Shown: positions 1 to 8,689 of the stretch, in pieces | Layout of the letters: each line of letters opens with the position of its first letter | How positions within the stretch are numbered: the stretch's first letter is position 1 | DNA from: Dermacoccus abyssi | GTDB taxonomy: Bacteria > Actinomycetota > Actinomycetes > Actinomycetales > Dermatophilaceae | DNA: 64,000 nucleotides | Reading direction: 5' to 3' (one strand) | Assembly: GCF_034541975.1 (NCBI RefSeq) | Contig: NZ_JAVYJM010000001.1 | Position numbers and translations under genes: made by a program | The notes under the pieces: generated by a model | The model's database searches: none | Told to the model about the DNA's origin: nothing | Seen by the model: the letters and a program-made list of their open reading frames with translations, nothing else

Positions 1-21
1 GTTCTCGAACGATCTGAACGT

Positions 22-35
22 GTCACACGTGTGAC
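22..35. promoter_or_regulatory. Perfect 14-bp palindrome, possible operator
   Basis: GTCACACGTGTGAC is a perfect inverted repeat about 180 bp upstream of the TPR gene. Perfect 14-mers of this kind are typical of dimeric repressor or CRP-like sites. Which protein binds it, and whether it controls the downstream gene or one outside the window, cannot be told. Confidence 0.3.
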
Positions 36-72
36 GGCCTTGTAGCCCAACGGCTCGGCCCACACCGACTAT

Positions 73-96
73 GGTTCAGGTTCGAGAACCCCCTTT
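73..96 (+). terminator. Probable intrinsic terminator of a gene left of the window
   Basis: A short hairpin (GGTTC at 73-77 with GAACC at 86-90) is followed by C residues and a run of six T, the strongest T-run in this part of the window. A longer inverted repeat also exists between bases 1-10 (GTTCTCGAAC) and 80-89 (GTTCGAGAAC). Either stem would end transcription arriving from the left. No RNA gene is recognisable in bases 1-90. Confidence 0.5.
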
Positions 97-215
97 TTTC
101 GCATACCCAAAAGTCTTTGCTTCGACGTGTTGGTACTCGGCTTCGTAGCCGGCCGGGCCGCGGTTGTCGGAGGCCTGTGCGACGATGAAGTCGTCGTACC
201 AACCGAGAGGAAACC

Positions 216-2210
216 ATGTCCGAAGAGCGCAACGACAACGCATCCTCAGAGGGCGCCGAGCGCCAGCGAAGCCAGCGTTGGTCCAGCGCTCGTTCGGATC
301 GTCGTGACGCTCCGCGGCGCGACGGTTCTCGTGATCAGCGTCGGGGTGACGACACCTACCGTTGGGATCGCCGCGACGAATCGCGTGGTGAAGGTCAGCC
401 ACGAGGGGACGGCTACCGTGAGTCGTCCCGTGGTGCCTCCCGAGGCGACGACCGCCGCGGCGGATATGGCGATCGTGGGGGCTACGGTCGCTTCGATGAC
501 CGTGGTTCCCGCGATGACGAGCGCCGCGGTGGTTTCGATCGACGTGAAGACCGTGGCGGTGCGCGTCGCGGGGAGTCTCGGGAGGATCGGGGTGGCTACC
601 GCCGACAGGACTCGCGTGATGGTGAGCGTCGCTTCGAACGCCGCGATGGCGGTTTCTCGCGTGGGGCGCAGGGTGAGCGCGGAGGTTACGGCCGCCGCGA
701 AGACCGTGACTATCAGGGGCGTCGTGACGATCGGCCGCAGCGCGGAGGCTACGGCAACCGCGACGAGCCCAATGGTCGTGGCGGCTACGGTGTCCGTGAT
801 GATCGCGGCGGCCATGGCCGGCGCGATGAACGATCCGACCGGGGCGGCTATGGGCGTCGCGACGAGCGCTCTGAGCGCGGTGGATACCGCGGACGCGAGG
901 ACCGCGGTGGCTATGGCCGTCGTGACGAACGCGGTGGTTTTCGTGAGCGAGGCGACCGCGGGGGCTTCCGCGGACGTGACGAGCGGGCCGGGGCCGGACG
1001 TGACGGAGAGCGCCGGGGCTTCGGCGACCGCGACGGCGCGCGCTCGGGTGGGCGCAGCGTTGGTTCCTCCGACCGCGGGCGTGGTTTCGATTCCCGCGAC
1101 CGACGGGACGGCTTCGAGCGTGGGGGACGCGACGGCGGACGTGATCGCGGCCGCGGCTTCGAGCGTCGCGGCGGGTTCGACGGTCGAGGTGACCGCGGCG
1201 CCGGCTGGTCGGACGCGCAGAGCCAGATCCGCGGCCCGCGCAGCTGGGACGCGAAGGCGACCGGTGACGAGCGTCCCCGTCGTCGTCCCGAGCCGATGCT
1301 GCCGGAGGAGATCACGGGCTACGAGCTCGACAAGTCGGTGCGTCAGCAACTGCGCACGCTGAGCAAGGACAACGCTGAAGGCGTGGCGCGCCACCTCGTG
1401 GCCGCAGCCGAACTGCTCGAGGAGAACCCGGAGAAGGCTCTGGACCACGCGCAGCACGCGGTGTCGCGGGCCGGCCGAGTTCCGGCGGCCCGCGAGGCCC
1501 TCGGTCTCGTGCTCTACCGCACGGGTGAGTACGCCGAGGCGCTGCGGGAGTTCCGCACGGCTCGCCGTCTGTCGGGTTCCGATCACCTGCTGCCGTACAT
1601 GGTCGACTGTGAGCGCGGCCTCGGCCGCTACGAGCGCGCCCTCGAGCTCGCCAACTCTCCGGAGGCCCAGCGCCTGCCGGAGGCGGACAACATCGAGCTG
1701 GCCATCGTCGTGTCGGGTGTCCGTCGCGACATGGGCCAGGCGCGTGCGGCGGTCGTCGGCCTGCGTCTTCCGGCGCTACAGAAGGCCACGACCCAGCCGT
1801 GGGCAGCCCGTCTGTTCTACGCGTACGCCGATGCCCTCATGGACCTCGGCGAGTCGGACGAGGCGCGCGAGTGGTTCGTCAAGGCCGACGAGGCCGACCG
1901 GGACGGTGAGACGGACGCGGGTGACCGCATCGACCAGATCGACGGCTTCGAGCTGACCGACCTCACGCCCGAGGACGAGGACGAGCAGGACCCGCGCCTT
2001 GCCGAGATCGACCTGTCCGAGTACGGGGCGGTGCAGCCGCAGCCCCCGGAGGCCACATCTGCTGAGCCGACCGAGGTGCCCGCAGATGCTGCGGCCAACA
2101 AGCATGCGGTGAGCGACGGCATCGTCGAGTCTGACGCCCAGGAGGCGGAGTCCTCCGGAGAGCGCAGCGTTCCTCGCGCGACGTTCGACGACGGCAGCTC
2201 TCGTGGCTGA
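216..2210 (+). CDS. Arg/Gly-rich (RGG-like) protein with C-terminal TPR domain
   Basis: The 664-aa product has two unlike halves. Residues 1 to about 335 are low-complexity and very basic, with dozens of RGG, GGYGRR, DRGG and RDER units, a disordered composition typical of RNA-binding RGG proteins. From about residue 345 a helical TPR-like domain follows (repeats around LGLVLYRTGEYAEALREF and FYAYADALMDLGESDEAREWF), then an acidic tail. The ATG at 216 has a good ribosome site (GAGAGGA, 5-nt gap). The gene occupies the position of the TPR protein that precedes the HAD phosphatase-tlyA-nadK-recN cluster in mycobacteria (Rv1691-like). It overlaps the next start by 8 bp. The exact role is unknown; RNA association is inferred from composition only. 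Long ORFs in other frames here are repeat artefacts. Confidence 0.85.
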   Translation: MSEERNDNASSEGAERQRSQRWSSARSDRRDAPRRDGSRDQRRGDDTYRWDRRDESRGEGQPRGDGYRESSRGASRGDDRRGGYGDRGGYGRFDDRGSRDDERRGGFDRREDRGGARRGESREDRGGYRRQDSRDGERRFERRDGGFSRGAQGERGGYGRREDRDYQGRRDDRPQRGGYGNRDEPNGRGGYGVRDDRGGHGRRDERSDRGGYGRRDERSERGGYRGREDRGGYGRRDERGGFRERGDRGGFRGRDERAGAGRDGERRGFGDRDGARSGGRSVGSSDRGRGFDSRDRRDGFERGGRDGGRDRGRGFERRGGFDGRGDRGAGWSDAQSQIRGPRSWDAKATGDERPRRRPEPMLPEEITGYELDKSVRQQLRTLSKDNAEGVARHLVAAAELLEENPEKALDHAQHAVSRAGRVPAAREALGLVLYRTGEYAEALREFRTARRLSGSDHLLPYMVDCERGLGRYERALELANSPEAQRLPEADNIELAIVVSGVRRDMGQARAAVVGLRLPALQKATTQPWAARLFYAYADALMDLGESDEAREWFVKADEADRDGETDAGDRIDQIDGFELTDLTPEDEDEQDPRLAEIDLSEYGAVQPQPPEATSAEPTEVPADAAANKHAVSDGIVESDAQEAESSGERSVPRATFDDGSSRG

Positions 2211-3174
2211 TGCGTTGATCGCTCGGTACGCGGCGATCGTCTGCGATCTCGACGGAGTCGTGTACGCCGGTCCCGAGCCGATCGAGCACGCTGTCGAGGC
2301 GTTGGTGGCGGCATCAGACAACGGTGCCCACGTCGTCTATGCGACGAACAACGCGTCGCGTACCCCGGCCGAGGTCGCGGGGCACCTGCGTGAGTTCGGT
2401 CTCGTGGTTGACGACGCCGACGTCGTCAACTCCTCGGCAGCGGGTGCCTACCTACTGGCGGGGTCGCTCACGGCGGGAGCTCGGGTGCTCGCCGTCGGGG
2501 GCGCCGGTGTGGGTGTCGCGCTCACCGAGGCGGGCTTGACGCCGGTGTCGCCCCAGGAGGCCCGGGACGGCACGCCGGTCGAGGCCGTACTCCAGGGGTA
2601 CGGAGCCGAGGTGCGTGCGAGTGACCTCGCGGAGGCGGGTTTCGCCGTCGCCGGCGGGGCACGCTGGATGGCGACGAACACCGATCTCACCCTCCCCACC
2701 GACCGTGGAGTCGCGCCGGGCAACGGTTCGCTCGTGGGCGCGGTACGCAACGCTGTCGGCGTGGACCCGGAGGTGGCAGGCAAGCCGATGCCCACGATGT
2801 ACGAGATGGCAGCGCGACGCAGCGGCGTCGACGCGCACCAGGTACTGGCCATCGGCGACCGGCTTGAGACCGACATCGAGGGCGCCGTGCGTGCGGGTAT
2901 GGATTCCGTGCTCGTCCTCACCGGCGTGCACGATCTTGCCGATGCGGCGGCTGCGGCCCCAGAGCGTCGGCCCACGTTCGTCGTCGAAGACCTGCGGTCC
3001 CTGGCGAAGCCCTACGACGAGGACCCTTCCGCCCCCGGCACCTCGCACGACGCCCTGACCTGGTCCCAGGCGCGCGCGCTGCTGCGCGCGACGTGGGCCG
3101 AGGTCGACGCCGGCGAGCTCGACGCGGACGGCGCCCGTCATCGGTTCACGGACCTCACGGTGCGCTCGGCATGA
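2203..3174 (+). CDS. HAD-superfamily IIA (NagD/phosphoglycolate-type) phosphatase
   Basis: The 323-aa protein carries HAD motif I as CDLDGVVY (nucleophile D15, acid/base D17), motif II around YATNNASRT, and motif IV in the AIGDRLETDIEGA block. This is the NagD-like class IIA layout with a C2 cap, used for small phosphoesters such as phosphoglycolate or glycerol phosphate. The substrate cannot be read from sequence. A C-terminal extension of roughly 45 residues follows the HAD core. The GTG start lies 8 bp inside the previous gene, so translation is coupled. The orthologous position in mycobacteria (Rv1692) encodes a glycerol-3-phosphate phosphatase, which is a reasonable guess here. Confidence 0.85.
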   Translation: MADALIARYAAIVCDLDGVVYAGPEPIEHAVEALVAASDNGAHVVYATNNASRTPAEVAGHLREFGLVVDDADVVNSSAAGAYLLAGSLTAGARVLAVGGAGVGVALTEAGLTPVSPQEARDGTPVEAVLQGYGAEVRASDLAEAGFAVAGGARWMATNTDLTLPTDRGVAPGNGSLVGAVRNAVGVDPEVAGKPMPTMYEMAARRSGVDAHQVLAIGDRLETDIEGAVRAGMDSVLVLTGVHDLADAAAAAPERRPTFVVEDLRSLAKPYDEDPSAPGTSHDALTWSQARALLRATWAEVDAGELDADGARHRFTDLTVRSA

Positions 3175-3392
3175 CGGCCGTTCCTTCCCCGCGCGACCTC
3201 CATCGCGCAGGCGGTCCCGCGGGCGGTGGGGAAACTCAGCACGACGGGGCTGTCGATGCGGCGCTCGAGACGCTGTCGAAGTCCACCGAGGAGTTCGTCG
3301 ACGGTGCGCGCGAGGACGCCGGCGGCGTCATCGAGGCCGCCGAGGCGGTGCACGAACAGTTGCAGCGTCGCCTGCAGGAGGCGGGATCGTGA
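3171..3392 (+). CDS. Small conserved hypothetical protein between phosphatase and tlyA
   Basis: This 73-aa protein starts at the ATG in an ATGA overlap with the phosphatase stop and ends in a GTGA overlap with tlyA, so it sits inside the translational relay. The N-terminal 25 residues look disordered; the rest is one acidic helix-forming stretch (DAALETLSKSTEEF ... AAEAVHEQLQRRLQEAGS). A similarly placed short protein lies between the phosphatase and tlyA in mycobacteria (Rv1693), which supports it being real. No function is known. Confidence 0.75.
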   Translation: MTAVPSPRDLHRAGGPAGGGETQHDGAVDAALETLSKSTEEFVDGAREDAGGVIEAAEAVHEQLQRRLQEAGS

Positions 3393-4213
3393 GCGGCCAG
3401 ACCCGGCTCGACGCGGCGCTTGTCGAGCGGGGTCTCGTGCGTTCGAGGGCCCAGGCCAAGGAGGCTCTCGCACGCGGCAGTGTCGCCGTCAACGGGCAGA
3501 TCGAACGCAAGGCCTCCACCCAGGTCGCAGATGCGGACGTGGTCACGACGAGCGAGGAGCGTGACCCCTACGTCGGGCGCGCAGCGCGCAAGCTCCTTGC
3601 CGCGCTCGAGGCCTTCCCGGACTTCGCGGGCGCCGTTGCCGGTGCACGTGCCGTGGACGTCGGAGCCTCCACGGGTGGCTTCACCCAGGTGCTGCTCGAG
3701 CGTCGTGCGACGCATGTCGTGGCGCTCGACGTGGGCCACGGACAACTGGCCGAACCAGTCAAGAGCGACCCTCGCGTCACCGATCTCGAGGGCCTCAACA
3801 TCCGCGACGTCGTCTCGCGCGACAAGGTGGACGGCTCTCCTTTCGATCTTGTCGTGAGTGACCTGTCCTTCATCTCGCTCACTTTGGCGCTACCGCATAT
3901 GAACTTCCTCCTGGCGGAGGCCGGGCATCTCGTCGTGCTCGTCAAGCCGCAGTTCGAGGTCGGCCGCGAACGTCTGGGGCGCACCGGCGTCGTCACGTCG
4001 CGCGATCAGCGCCGTGAGAGTCTCGAACGCGTTCTCGCCACGGCCACCGGGCTTTCGCTCGTCGTCCATGGCATAGCGTGGAGCCCCATGGTGGGTACGC
4101 ACGGCAACCACGAATACCTCGTGTGGTTGCGCCGTGTGAACCAAGGCAGCGGCCTCGACGACGAGACCCTGCGCACCACCATCGACCAGCTCACCGGGAG
4201 GGACGACACATGA
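3389..4213 (+). CDS. tlyA: TlyA family rRNA 2'-O-methyltransferase (cytidine-2'-O)
   Basis: The 274-aa protein has an N-terminal S4 RNA-binding domain (residues about 3-65, with the RSRAQAKEAL helix) and an FtsJ/RrmJ-type methyltransferase domain. SAM motif I is DVGASTGGFTQVLL; later motifs include VSDLSFISL and LVKPQFEVG. Family members methylate 16S and 23S rRNA cytidines at the ribose and thereby sensitise ribosomes to capreomycin. The GTG start overlaps the preceding stop (GTGA), and the stop overlaps the nadK ATG. Length and order match the actinobacterial locus. Confidence 0.93.
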   Translation: MSGQTRLDAALVERGLVRSRAQAKEALARGSVAVNGQIERKASTQVADADVVTTSEERDPYVGRAARKLLAALEAFPDFAGAVAGARAVDVGASTGGFTQVLLERRATHVVALDVGHGQLAEPVKSDPRVTDLEGLNIRDVVSRDKVDGSPFDLVVSDLSFISLTLALPHMNFLLAEAGHLVVLVKPQFEVGRERLGRTGVVTSRDQRRESLERVLATATGLSLVVHGIAWSPMVGTHGNHEYLVWLRRVNQGSGLDDETLRTTIDQLTGRDDT

Positions 4214-5115
4214 GCCGCCGCATTCTGCTCATCGGCCATTCGCGACGTCCTGAGGCCTTCGACGTGGCCGAGCGGCTCGTGTCCGCTCTCACCGAGCAGG
4301 GCATCACCGTCGTCGGATTCGCCGACGAGTTGACGGCCTTCGGCATCCAAGAGCGTGACCACGTCGTCACGCTCGCCGAAGGTACGTTGCCGCAGGGGTG
4401 CGAGTTGGCCGTCGTCCTCGGTGGCGACGGAACGATCCTTCGTGCAGCAGAGATCTGCCGTGACACCGGCATGCCGCTGCTCGGCATCAACCTCGGCCAC
4501 GTCGGCTTTCTCGCAGAAGCCGAGATGGAGGACGTCGACCGCATCGCCGGCGGCATCATCGAACGCAGCTGGAGCGTGGAGGAGCGGGCGACGCTCGAGG
4601 TCGTCGCCTCGTCCGGCGGGAACGACCCCACCGAGCTGTACCGCGGCTGGGCTCTCAACGAAGCCAGTGTGGAGAAAGCCGAACGCGAGCGAATGCTCGA
4701 ACTGACGGTCGAGATCGACGGACGACCGCTGTCGACATGGGGAGCGGACGGCGTCGTCATCGCGACCCCCACGGGCTCGACTGCCTATGCCTTCAGCGCC
4801 GGCGGGCCCGTCGTGTGGCCCGACACCGAGGCCATCCTGCTCGTGCCGATCTCCGCCCACGCGCTCTTCGCGCGCCCCCTCGTGCTCAGCCCGGCCGCTC
4901 GGCTCGCGGTCGAACTGGTGCCGGGGGCGCAGGGGAAGGCAGTGTTGTGGTGTGACGGGCGACGTTCGTTCGATCTGCCCGACGGTGCGCGGATCGACGT
5001 CGTGGCGAGTGCCAAGCCGGTACGCCTGGCGCGTCTCAGCTCCGCTCCGTTCACGGATCGTCTCGTGCGCAAGTTCGACCTCTCGGTCTCGGGGTGGCGC
5101 GGCTCGCGCGCCTGA
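4210..5115 (+). CDS. nadK: NAD kinase
   Basis: This is a 301-aa ATP-NAD kinase that phosphorylates NAD+ to NADP+ in the cytosol. The GGDGT motif is present (VLGGDGTILRAAE), followed by the LGHVGFLAE block, the conserved NE(A/V) segment (LNEASVEKA) and the Gly-rich ATPTGSTAYAFSAGG loop. The ATG at 4210 is part of an ATGA overlap with tlyA. The tlyA-nadK-recN order is characteristic of Gram-positive bacteria. Confidence 0.95.
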   Translation: MSRRILLIGHSRRPEAFDVAERLVSALTEQGITVVGFADELTAFGIQERDHVVTLAEGTLPQGCELAVVLGGDGTILRAAEICRDTGMPLLGINLGHVGFLAEAEMEDVDRIAGGIIERSWSVEERATLEVVASSGGNDPTELYRGWALNEASVEKAERERMLELTVEIDGRPLSTWGADGVVIATPTGSTAYAFSAGGPVVWPDTEAILLVPISAHALFARPLVLSPAARLAVELVPGAQGKAVLWCDGRRSFDLPDGARIDVVASAKPVRLARLSSAPFTDRLVRKFDLSVSGWRGSRA

Positions 5116-5183
5116 GATCGTTCGCCAGGAGCGAAATCTCCAATCGAATGCGTGTTCGAACGACGATCGGTCGGTCGGCTCCC

Positions 5184-5189
5184 TAGAGT
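5184..5189 (+). promoter_or_regulatory. -10 box of leaderless recN promoter
   Basis: TAGAGT ends 6 nt before the recN GTG. No ribosome-binding site precedes the GTG, so transcription probably begins at or very near the start codon. Confidence 0.55.
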
Positions 5190-5195
5190 GGTCTC

Positions 5196-6956
5196 GTGCT
5201 CAAGGAGATCCGCATTCGCAACATGGGTGTCATCGCCGACGCCACGTTGGAGCTGAGCCCGGGCCTCAACGTCGTCACCGGTGAGACCGGCGCAGGCAAG
5301 ACGATGGTCGTCTCCGGCCTGGGGTTGCTCCTCGGCGAGCGCGCCGACGCCGATCGTGTACGCACGGGGGAGAAGCGTGCCGTGGTCGAGGGCTTCCTCG
5401 ACCTGCCTGACGACCACGCTGCCCTCGCGACGCTGCGCGACGAGTTCGAGTTCGACGGCGACGAGGAACTCATCCTCTCGCGCACAGTGGCTGCGGGAGG
5501 CCGGTCCAGAGCTCATGTCGCCGGGCGCAGCGTGCCGGCGTCGGTGTTGGCCCAGGTCGGCCACGACCTCGTTGCCGTGCACGGTCAGGCCGATCAGTGG
5601 CGTCTCAAGCGTCCCGAGGAACACCGTGAGGTGCTCGACTCGTTCGCGGGTGCCGAGTTGGCCGCTCTCGCCGAGCAGTACCGCGAAGGCTTCGTCCGGT
5701 TGAAGGCTCTTCGGGCCGAACGGCGTGAACTGACGCAGAAGGCTCAAGAGCGCGCGCAGCGCCTCACGATGCTCGAGGCCGGCATCGCACGGATCGACGA
5801 GCTCGAGCCCGTGGAGGGGGAAGACGTCGAACTCGCCGCGGAGAGCGAGCGGCTCACCCACGCCGAGGATCTCCTCGCGGCGGGCACGGGGGCCGCCGGC
5901 GCACTTGCCGGTGACGAGACGGACCCTGACCAGCCCAACGCTCTTGCGCTGCTCGCGCACGCACGAAGTGTGCTCGACTCGGCGGTGTCGCTGGACGCCT
6001 CACTGGGTGAGTACGTCACCCGGCTCAAGGAGATCCAGACGTTGACCGCCGACCTCGCGGCCGACGTCTCGGGGTACGCCTCCGGTATTGACATGGATCC
6101 GGCGCGGCTTGCCGACGTGCACCAGCGTCGCGCGGCCCTCACGGCCCTCATGAAGGCGTTCGGTCCCGAGCTCTCCGATGTCGTCGCCTGGCGCACGGCA
6201 GCGGGAGTCGAGGCCGAGGCGTTAGCAGGCTCCGACGACCGTGTCTCGGCCATCGACGCCGAGATCGCCTCACTCACGCCGAAGGTGGCCGACCTCGCGC
6301 TTCGTCTGCACGATGCGCGCGTTGAGGCCGCTACCAAGCTCGGCCAAGATGTCACCGCCGAGCTTGCCCACCTCGCCATGGGCTCGGCGCGCCTCGAAGT
6401 CGCCGTCACGCTCAACGAGGCCGAAGCCGGCCTCGAGCTGGGGGACGGGCGCATCGTGAAGCCCACCGAACACGGCATCGACGACGTCGCGCTCCTGCTC
6501 GCGGCGAACAAGGGCATGGCTCCGAAGCCGGTGACGAAGGCTGCCTCCGGTGGTGAGCTCTCCCGCGTCATGCTCGCGCTCGAGGTCGTGAGCAGCACGG
6601 GCGAGGTGCCGACGTTCGTCTTCGACGAGGTCGATGCCGGTGTCGGCGGTGAGGCGGCGGTCGACATCGGCGCGCGTCTGGCCAAACTGTCCGAACAGGC
6701 ACAGGTCATCGTCGTCACGCACCTCGCCCAGGTCGCGGCGTTCGCCGACAACCACCTCGTCGTGCACAAGTCGCACGACGGTGCCGTGACGGAAAGTGGT
6801 GTCACGAGCGTCACAGGTGAGGCCCGGCACGAAGAACTGGCGCGAATGCTGGGCGGTGACGCCTCCAGCGCGGTTGCGGTGGAGCACGCGAAGCAACTCC
6901 TTGCCTCCTCCGACGCGATTCGTCGCGAGGCGATCTCGCCCGCCCCCGTTCGATGA
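5196..6956 (+). CDS. recN: DNA repair protein RecN (SMC-like ATPase)
   Basis: The 586-aa protein works in double-strand break repair. Walker A is GETGAGKT at residues 29-36; the ABC signature SGGELSRVMLALE and Walker B VFDEVDAGVGGEAA lie near residues 450-490. Between them is a long helical region that would form the antiparallel coiled coil. The start is GTG without a Shine-Dalgarno but with a TAGAGT -10 box 6 nt upstream. There is an 80-bp gap after nadK, so recN has its own promoter. Length is normal for the family. Confidence 0.95.
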   Translation: MLKEIRIRNMGVIADATLELSPGLNVVTGETGAGKTMVVSGLGLLLGERADADRVRTGEKRAVVEGFLDLPDDHAALATLRDEFEFDGDEELILSRTVAAGGRSRAHVAGRSVPASVLAQVGHDLVAVHGQADQWRLKRPEEHREVLDSFAGAELAALAEQYREGFVRLKALRAERRELTQKAQERAQRLTMLEAGIARIDELEPVEGEDVELAAESERLTHAEDLLAAGTGAAGALAGDETDPDQPNALALLAHARSVLDSAVSLDASLGEYVTRLKEIQTLTADLAADVSGYASGIDMDPARLADVHQRRAALTALMKAFGPELSDVVAWRTAAGVEAEALAGSDDRVSAIDAEIASLTPKVADLALRLHDARVEAATKLGQDVTAELAHLAMGSARLEVAVTLNEAEAGLELGDGRIVKPTEHGIDDVALLLAANKGMAPKPVTKAASGGELSRVMLALEVVSSTGEVPTFVFDEVDAGVGGEAAVDIGARLAKLSEQAQVIVVTHLAQVAAFADNHLVVHKSHDGAVTESGVTSVTGEARHEELARMLGGDASSAVAVEHAKQLLASSDAIRREAISPAPVR

Positions 6957-6958
6957 CG

Positions 6959-6964
6959 TAGGCT
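6959..6964 (+). promoter_or_regulatory. Candidate -10 box of leaderless pyrG promoter
   Basis: TAGGCT begins just after the recN stop codon and ends 8 nt before the first GTG of pyrG. No ribosome site is visible. Confidence 0.45.
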
Positions 6965-6972
6965 GGCATTCC

Positions 6973-8613
6973 GTGGTGGATCAGACGACGAAGCAGATTT
7001 TTGTCACCGGGGGCGTTGCCTCCTCCCTCGGAAAAGGCCTGACGGCATCGAGCCTCGGCCGACTCCTTCGCGCACGTGGCCTCAGCGTCACGATGCAGAA
7101 GCTCGACCCGTACCTCAACGTCGACCCGGGAACGATGAACCCGTTCCAGCACGGTGAGGTGTTCGTCACCGAAGACGGTGCGGAGACCGACCTCGACATC
7201 GGGCACTACGAGCGGTTCCTCGACGTCAACCTGCACGGTCGCGCCAATGTGACGACCGGCCAGGTGTACTCCGACGTCATCGCCAAGGAGCGTCGCGGCG
7301 AGTACCTCGGCGACACCGTGCAGGTGATCCCGCACATCACGAACGAGATCATGGACCGCATGCGCGCCGAGGCCAACGGCCCCGACGCTCCGGACATCAT
7401 CATCACCGAGATCGGCGGCACCGTCGGCGACATCGAGTCGCTGCCGTTCCTCGAGGCCGCTCGCCAGGTCCGCCACGCCGTGGGCCGCGACAACGTCTTC
7501 TTCCTCCACGTCTCCCTCGTGCCCTACATCGGACCGAGCGGCGAGCTCAAGACGAAGCCCACGCAGCACTCCGTCGCGGCACTGCGTCAGGTCGGTATCC
7601 AGCCCGACGGCCTCGTGCTGCGCGCGGACCGCGAGATTCCCGAGGGCATCAAGCGCAAGATCTCCCTCATGTGCGACGTCGACTCCGAGGCAGTCGCCGC
7701 TGCCGTCGACGCGCCGAGCATCTACGACATCCCGAAGGTCGTGCACGCCGAGGGCCTCGACGCCTACGTCATCCGCCGTCTCGGCCTGCCGTTCCGTGAT
7801 GTCGACTGGGCCCAGTGGGACACGCTGCTCGGCCACGTTCACTCGCCGGCCCACGAGGTGGAGCTCGCGCTCGTCGGCAAGTACATCGACCTGCCCGACG
7901 CCTACCTGTCGGTGACCGAGGCCATGCGTGCCGGTGGCTTCCACCACGACACCAAGGTGAAGATCCGCTGGGTCGCCTCCGACACCTGCCAGACCGAGGC
8001 CGGCGCGCAGAAGGCGCTCGGGGGAGTGGACGGCATCCTCGTCCCCGGCGGCTTCGGCGTGCGCGGCATCGAGGGCAAGCTCGGCGCTCTGCGCTGGGCA
8101 CGTGAGAACAAGGTGCCCACCCTGGGCATCTGCCTCGGTTTGCAGTGCATGGTCATCGAGTACGCCCGCAACGTCGCCGGTATCGCGGACGCCTCGTCGT
8201 CGGAGTTCGACCCGAACACGAGCCACCCCGTCATCGCGACGATGGAGGAGCAGAAGTCCTACGTCCAGGGCGAGGGCGACCTCGGCGGCACGATGCGTCT
8301 CGGTGCCTACCCCGCGAAGCTCGCGGAGGGTTCTATCGTAGCCACGGCCTATGGCGCCACGGACGTCAGCGAGCGTCACCGTCACCGTTTCGAGGTCAAC
8401 AACGACTACCGCGACGACATCGCGCAGGCGGGTCTCGTCTTCTCCGGCACCTCGCCCGAGGGCACCCTCGTCGAGTTCGTGGAGCTGCCGAAGGACGTCC
8501 ACCCGTACTACGTGTCGACGCAGGCGCACCCCGAGTTCAAGTCGCGCCCGCACCGGGCGCACCCGCTTTTCGCCGGTCTCGTGGAGGCGGCGCTCGAGCG
8601 CAAGAAGGGCTGA
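6973..8613 (+). CDS. pyrG: CTP synthase (glutamine hydrolysing)
   Basis: The 546-aa enzyme aminates UTP to CTP using glutamine and ATP. The synthetase domain begins with FVTGGVASSLGKG and holds the KLDPYLNVDPGTMNP and EIGGTVGDIES motifs. The C-terminal class I glutaminase carries the nucleophile in GICLGLQCM and the His/Glu pair in HPEFKSRP. Two successive GTG codons (6973 and 6976) could start it; I take the first because a TAGGCT box sits 8 nt upstream and no ribosome site exists. It provides the step after the UMP made by the pyrimidine operon further along the window. Confidence 0.96.
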   Translation: MVDQTTKQIFVTGGVASSLGKGLTASSLGRLLRARGLSVTMQKLDPYLNVDPGTMNPFQHGEVFVTEDGAETDLDIGHYERFLDVNLHGRANVTTGQVYSDVIAKERRGEYLGDTVQVIPHITNEIMDRMRAEANGPDAPDIIITEIGGTVGDIESLPFLEAARQVRHAVGRDNVFFLHVSLVPYIGPSGELKTKPTQHSVAALRQVGIQPDGLVLRADREIPEGIKRKISLMCDVDSEAVAAAVDAPSIYDIPKVVHAEGLDAYVIRRLGLPFRDVDWAQWDTLLGHVHSPAHEVELALVGKYIDLPDAYLSVTEAMRAGGFHHDTKVKIRWVASDTCQTEAGAQKALGGVDGILVPGGFGVRGIEGKLGALRWARENKVPTLGICLGLQCMVIEYARNVAGIADASSSEFDPNTSHPVIATMEEQKSYVQGEGDLGGTMRLGAYPAKLAEGSIVATAYGATDVSERHRHRFEVNNDYRDDIAQAGLVFSGTSPEGTLVEFVELPKDVHPYYVSTQAHPEFKSRPHRAHPLFAGLVEAALERKKG

Positions 8614-8626
8614 GCCGCAAGCGAAC

Positions 8627-8669
8627 CGGTCGGTGCCTGCCCCTGGACATATGGGGCGGGCACCGACCG
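8627..8669 (+). terminator. Intrinsic terminator after pyrG
   Basis: A 17-bp stem (8627-8643 with 8653-8669, one T-G wobble) carries a 9-nt loop. The tail TTCTGT is short on T, as is usual in high-GC actinobacteria. Confidence 0.75.
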
Positions 8670-8689
8670 TTCTGTGAGAAAATCCCCTC

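Noticed and set aside
1..90. Possible tRNA at the left edge, suggested by GGTTCGAGAACC
   Set aside because: No cloverleaf can be formed; the T-arm-like bases are better explained by the terminator hairpin and T-run.
127..1586. Long overlapping frames on both strands inside the RGG region (127-1362 plus; 246-1586 minus)
   Set aside because: They arise because repeated Arg/Gly codons avoid stops in other frames; their translations are Val/Ala/Thr runs with no family resemblance, and the TPR frame has the ribosome site.
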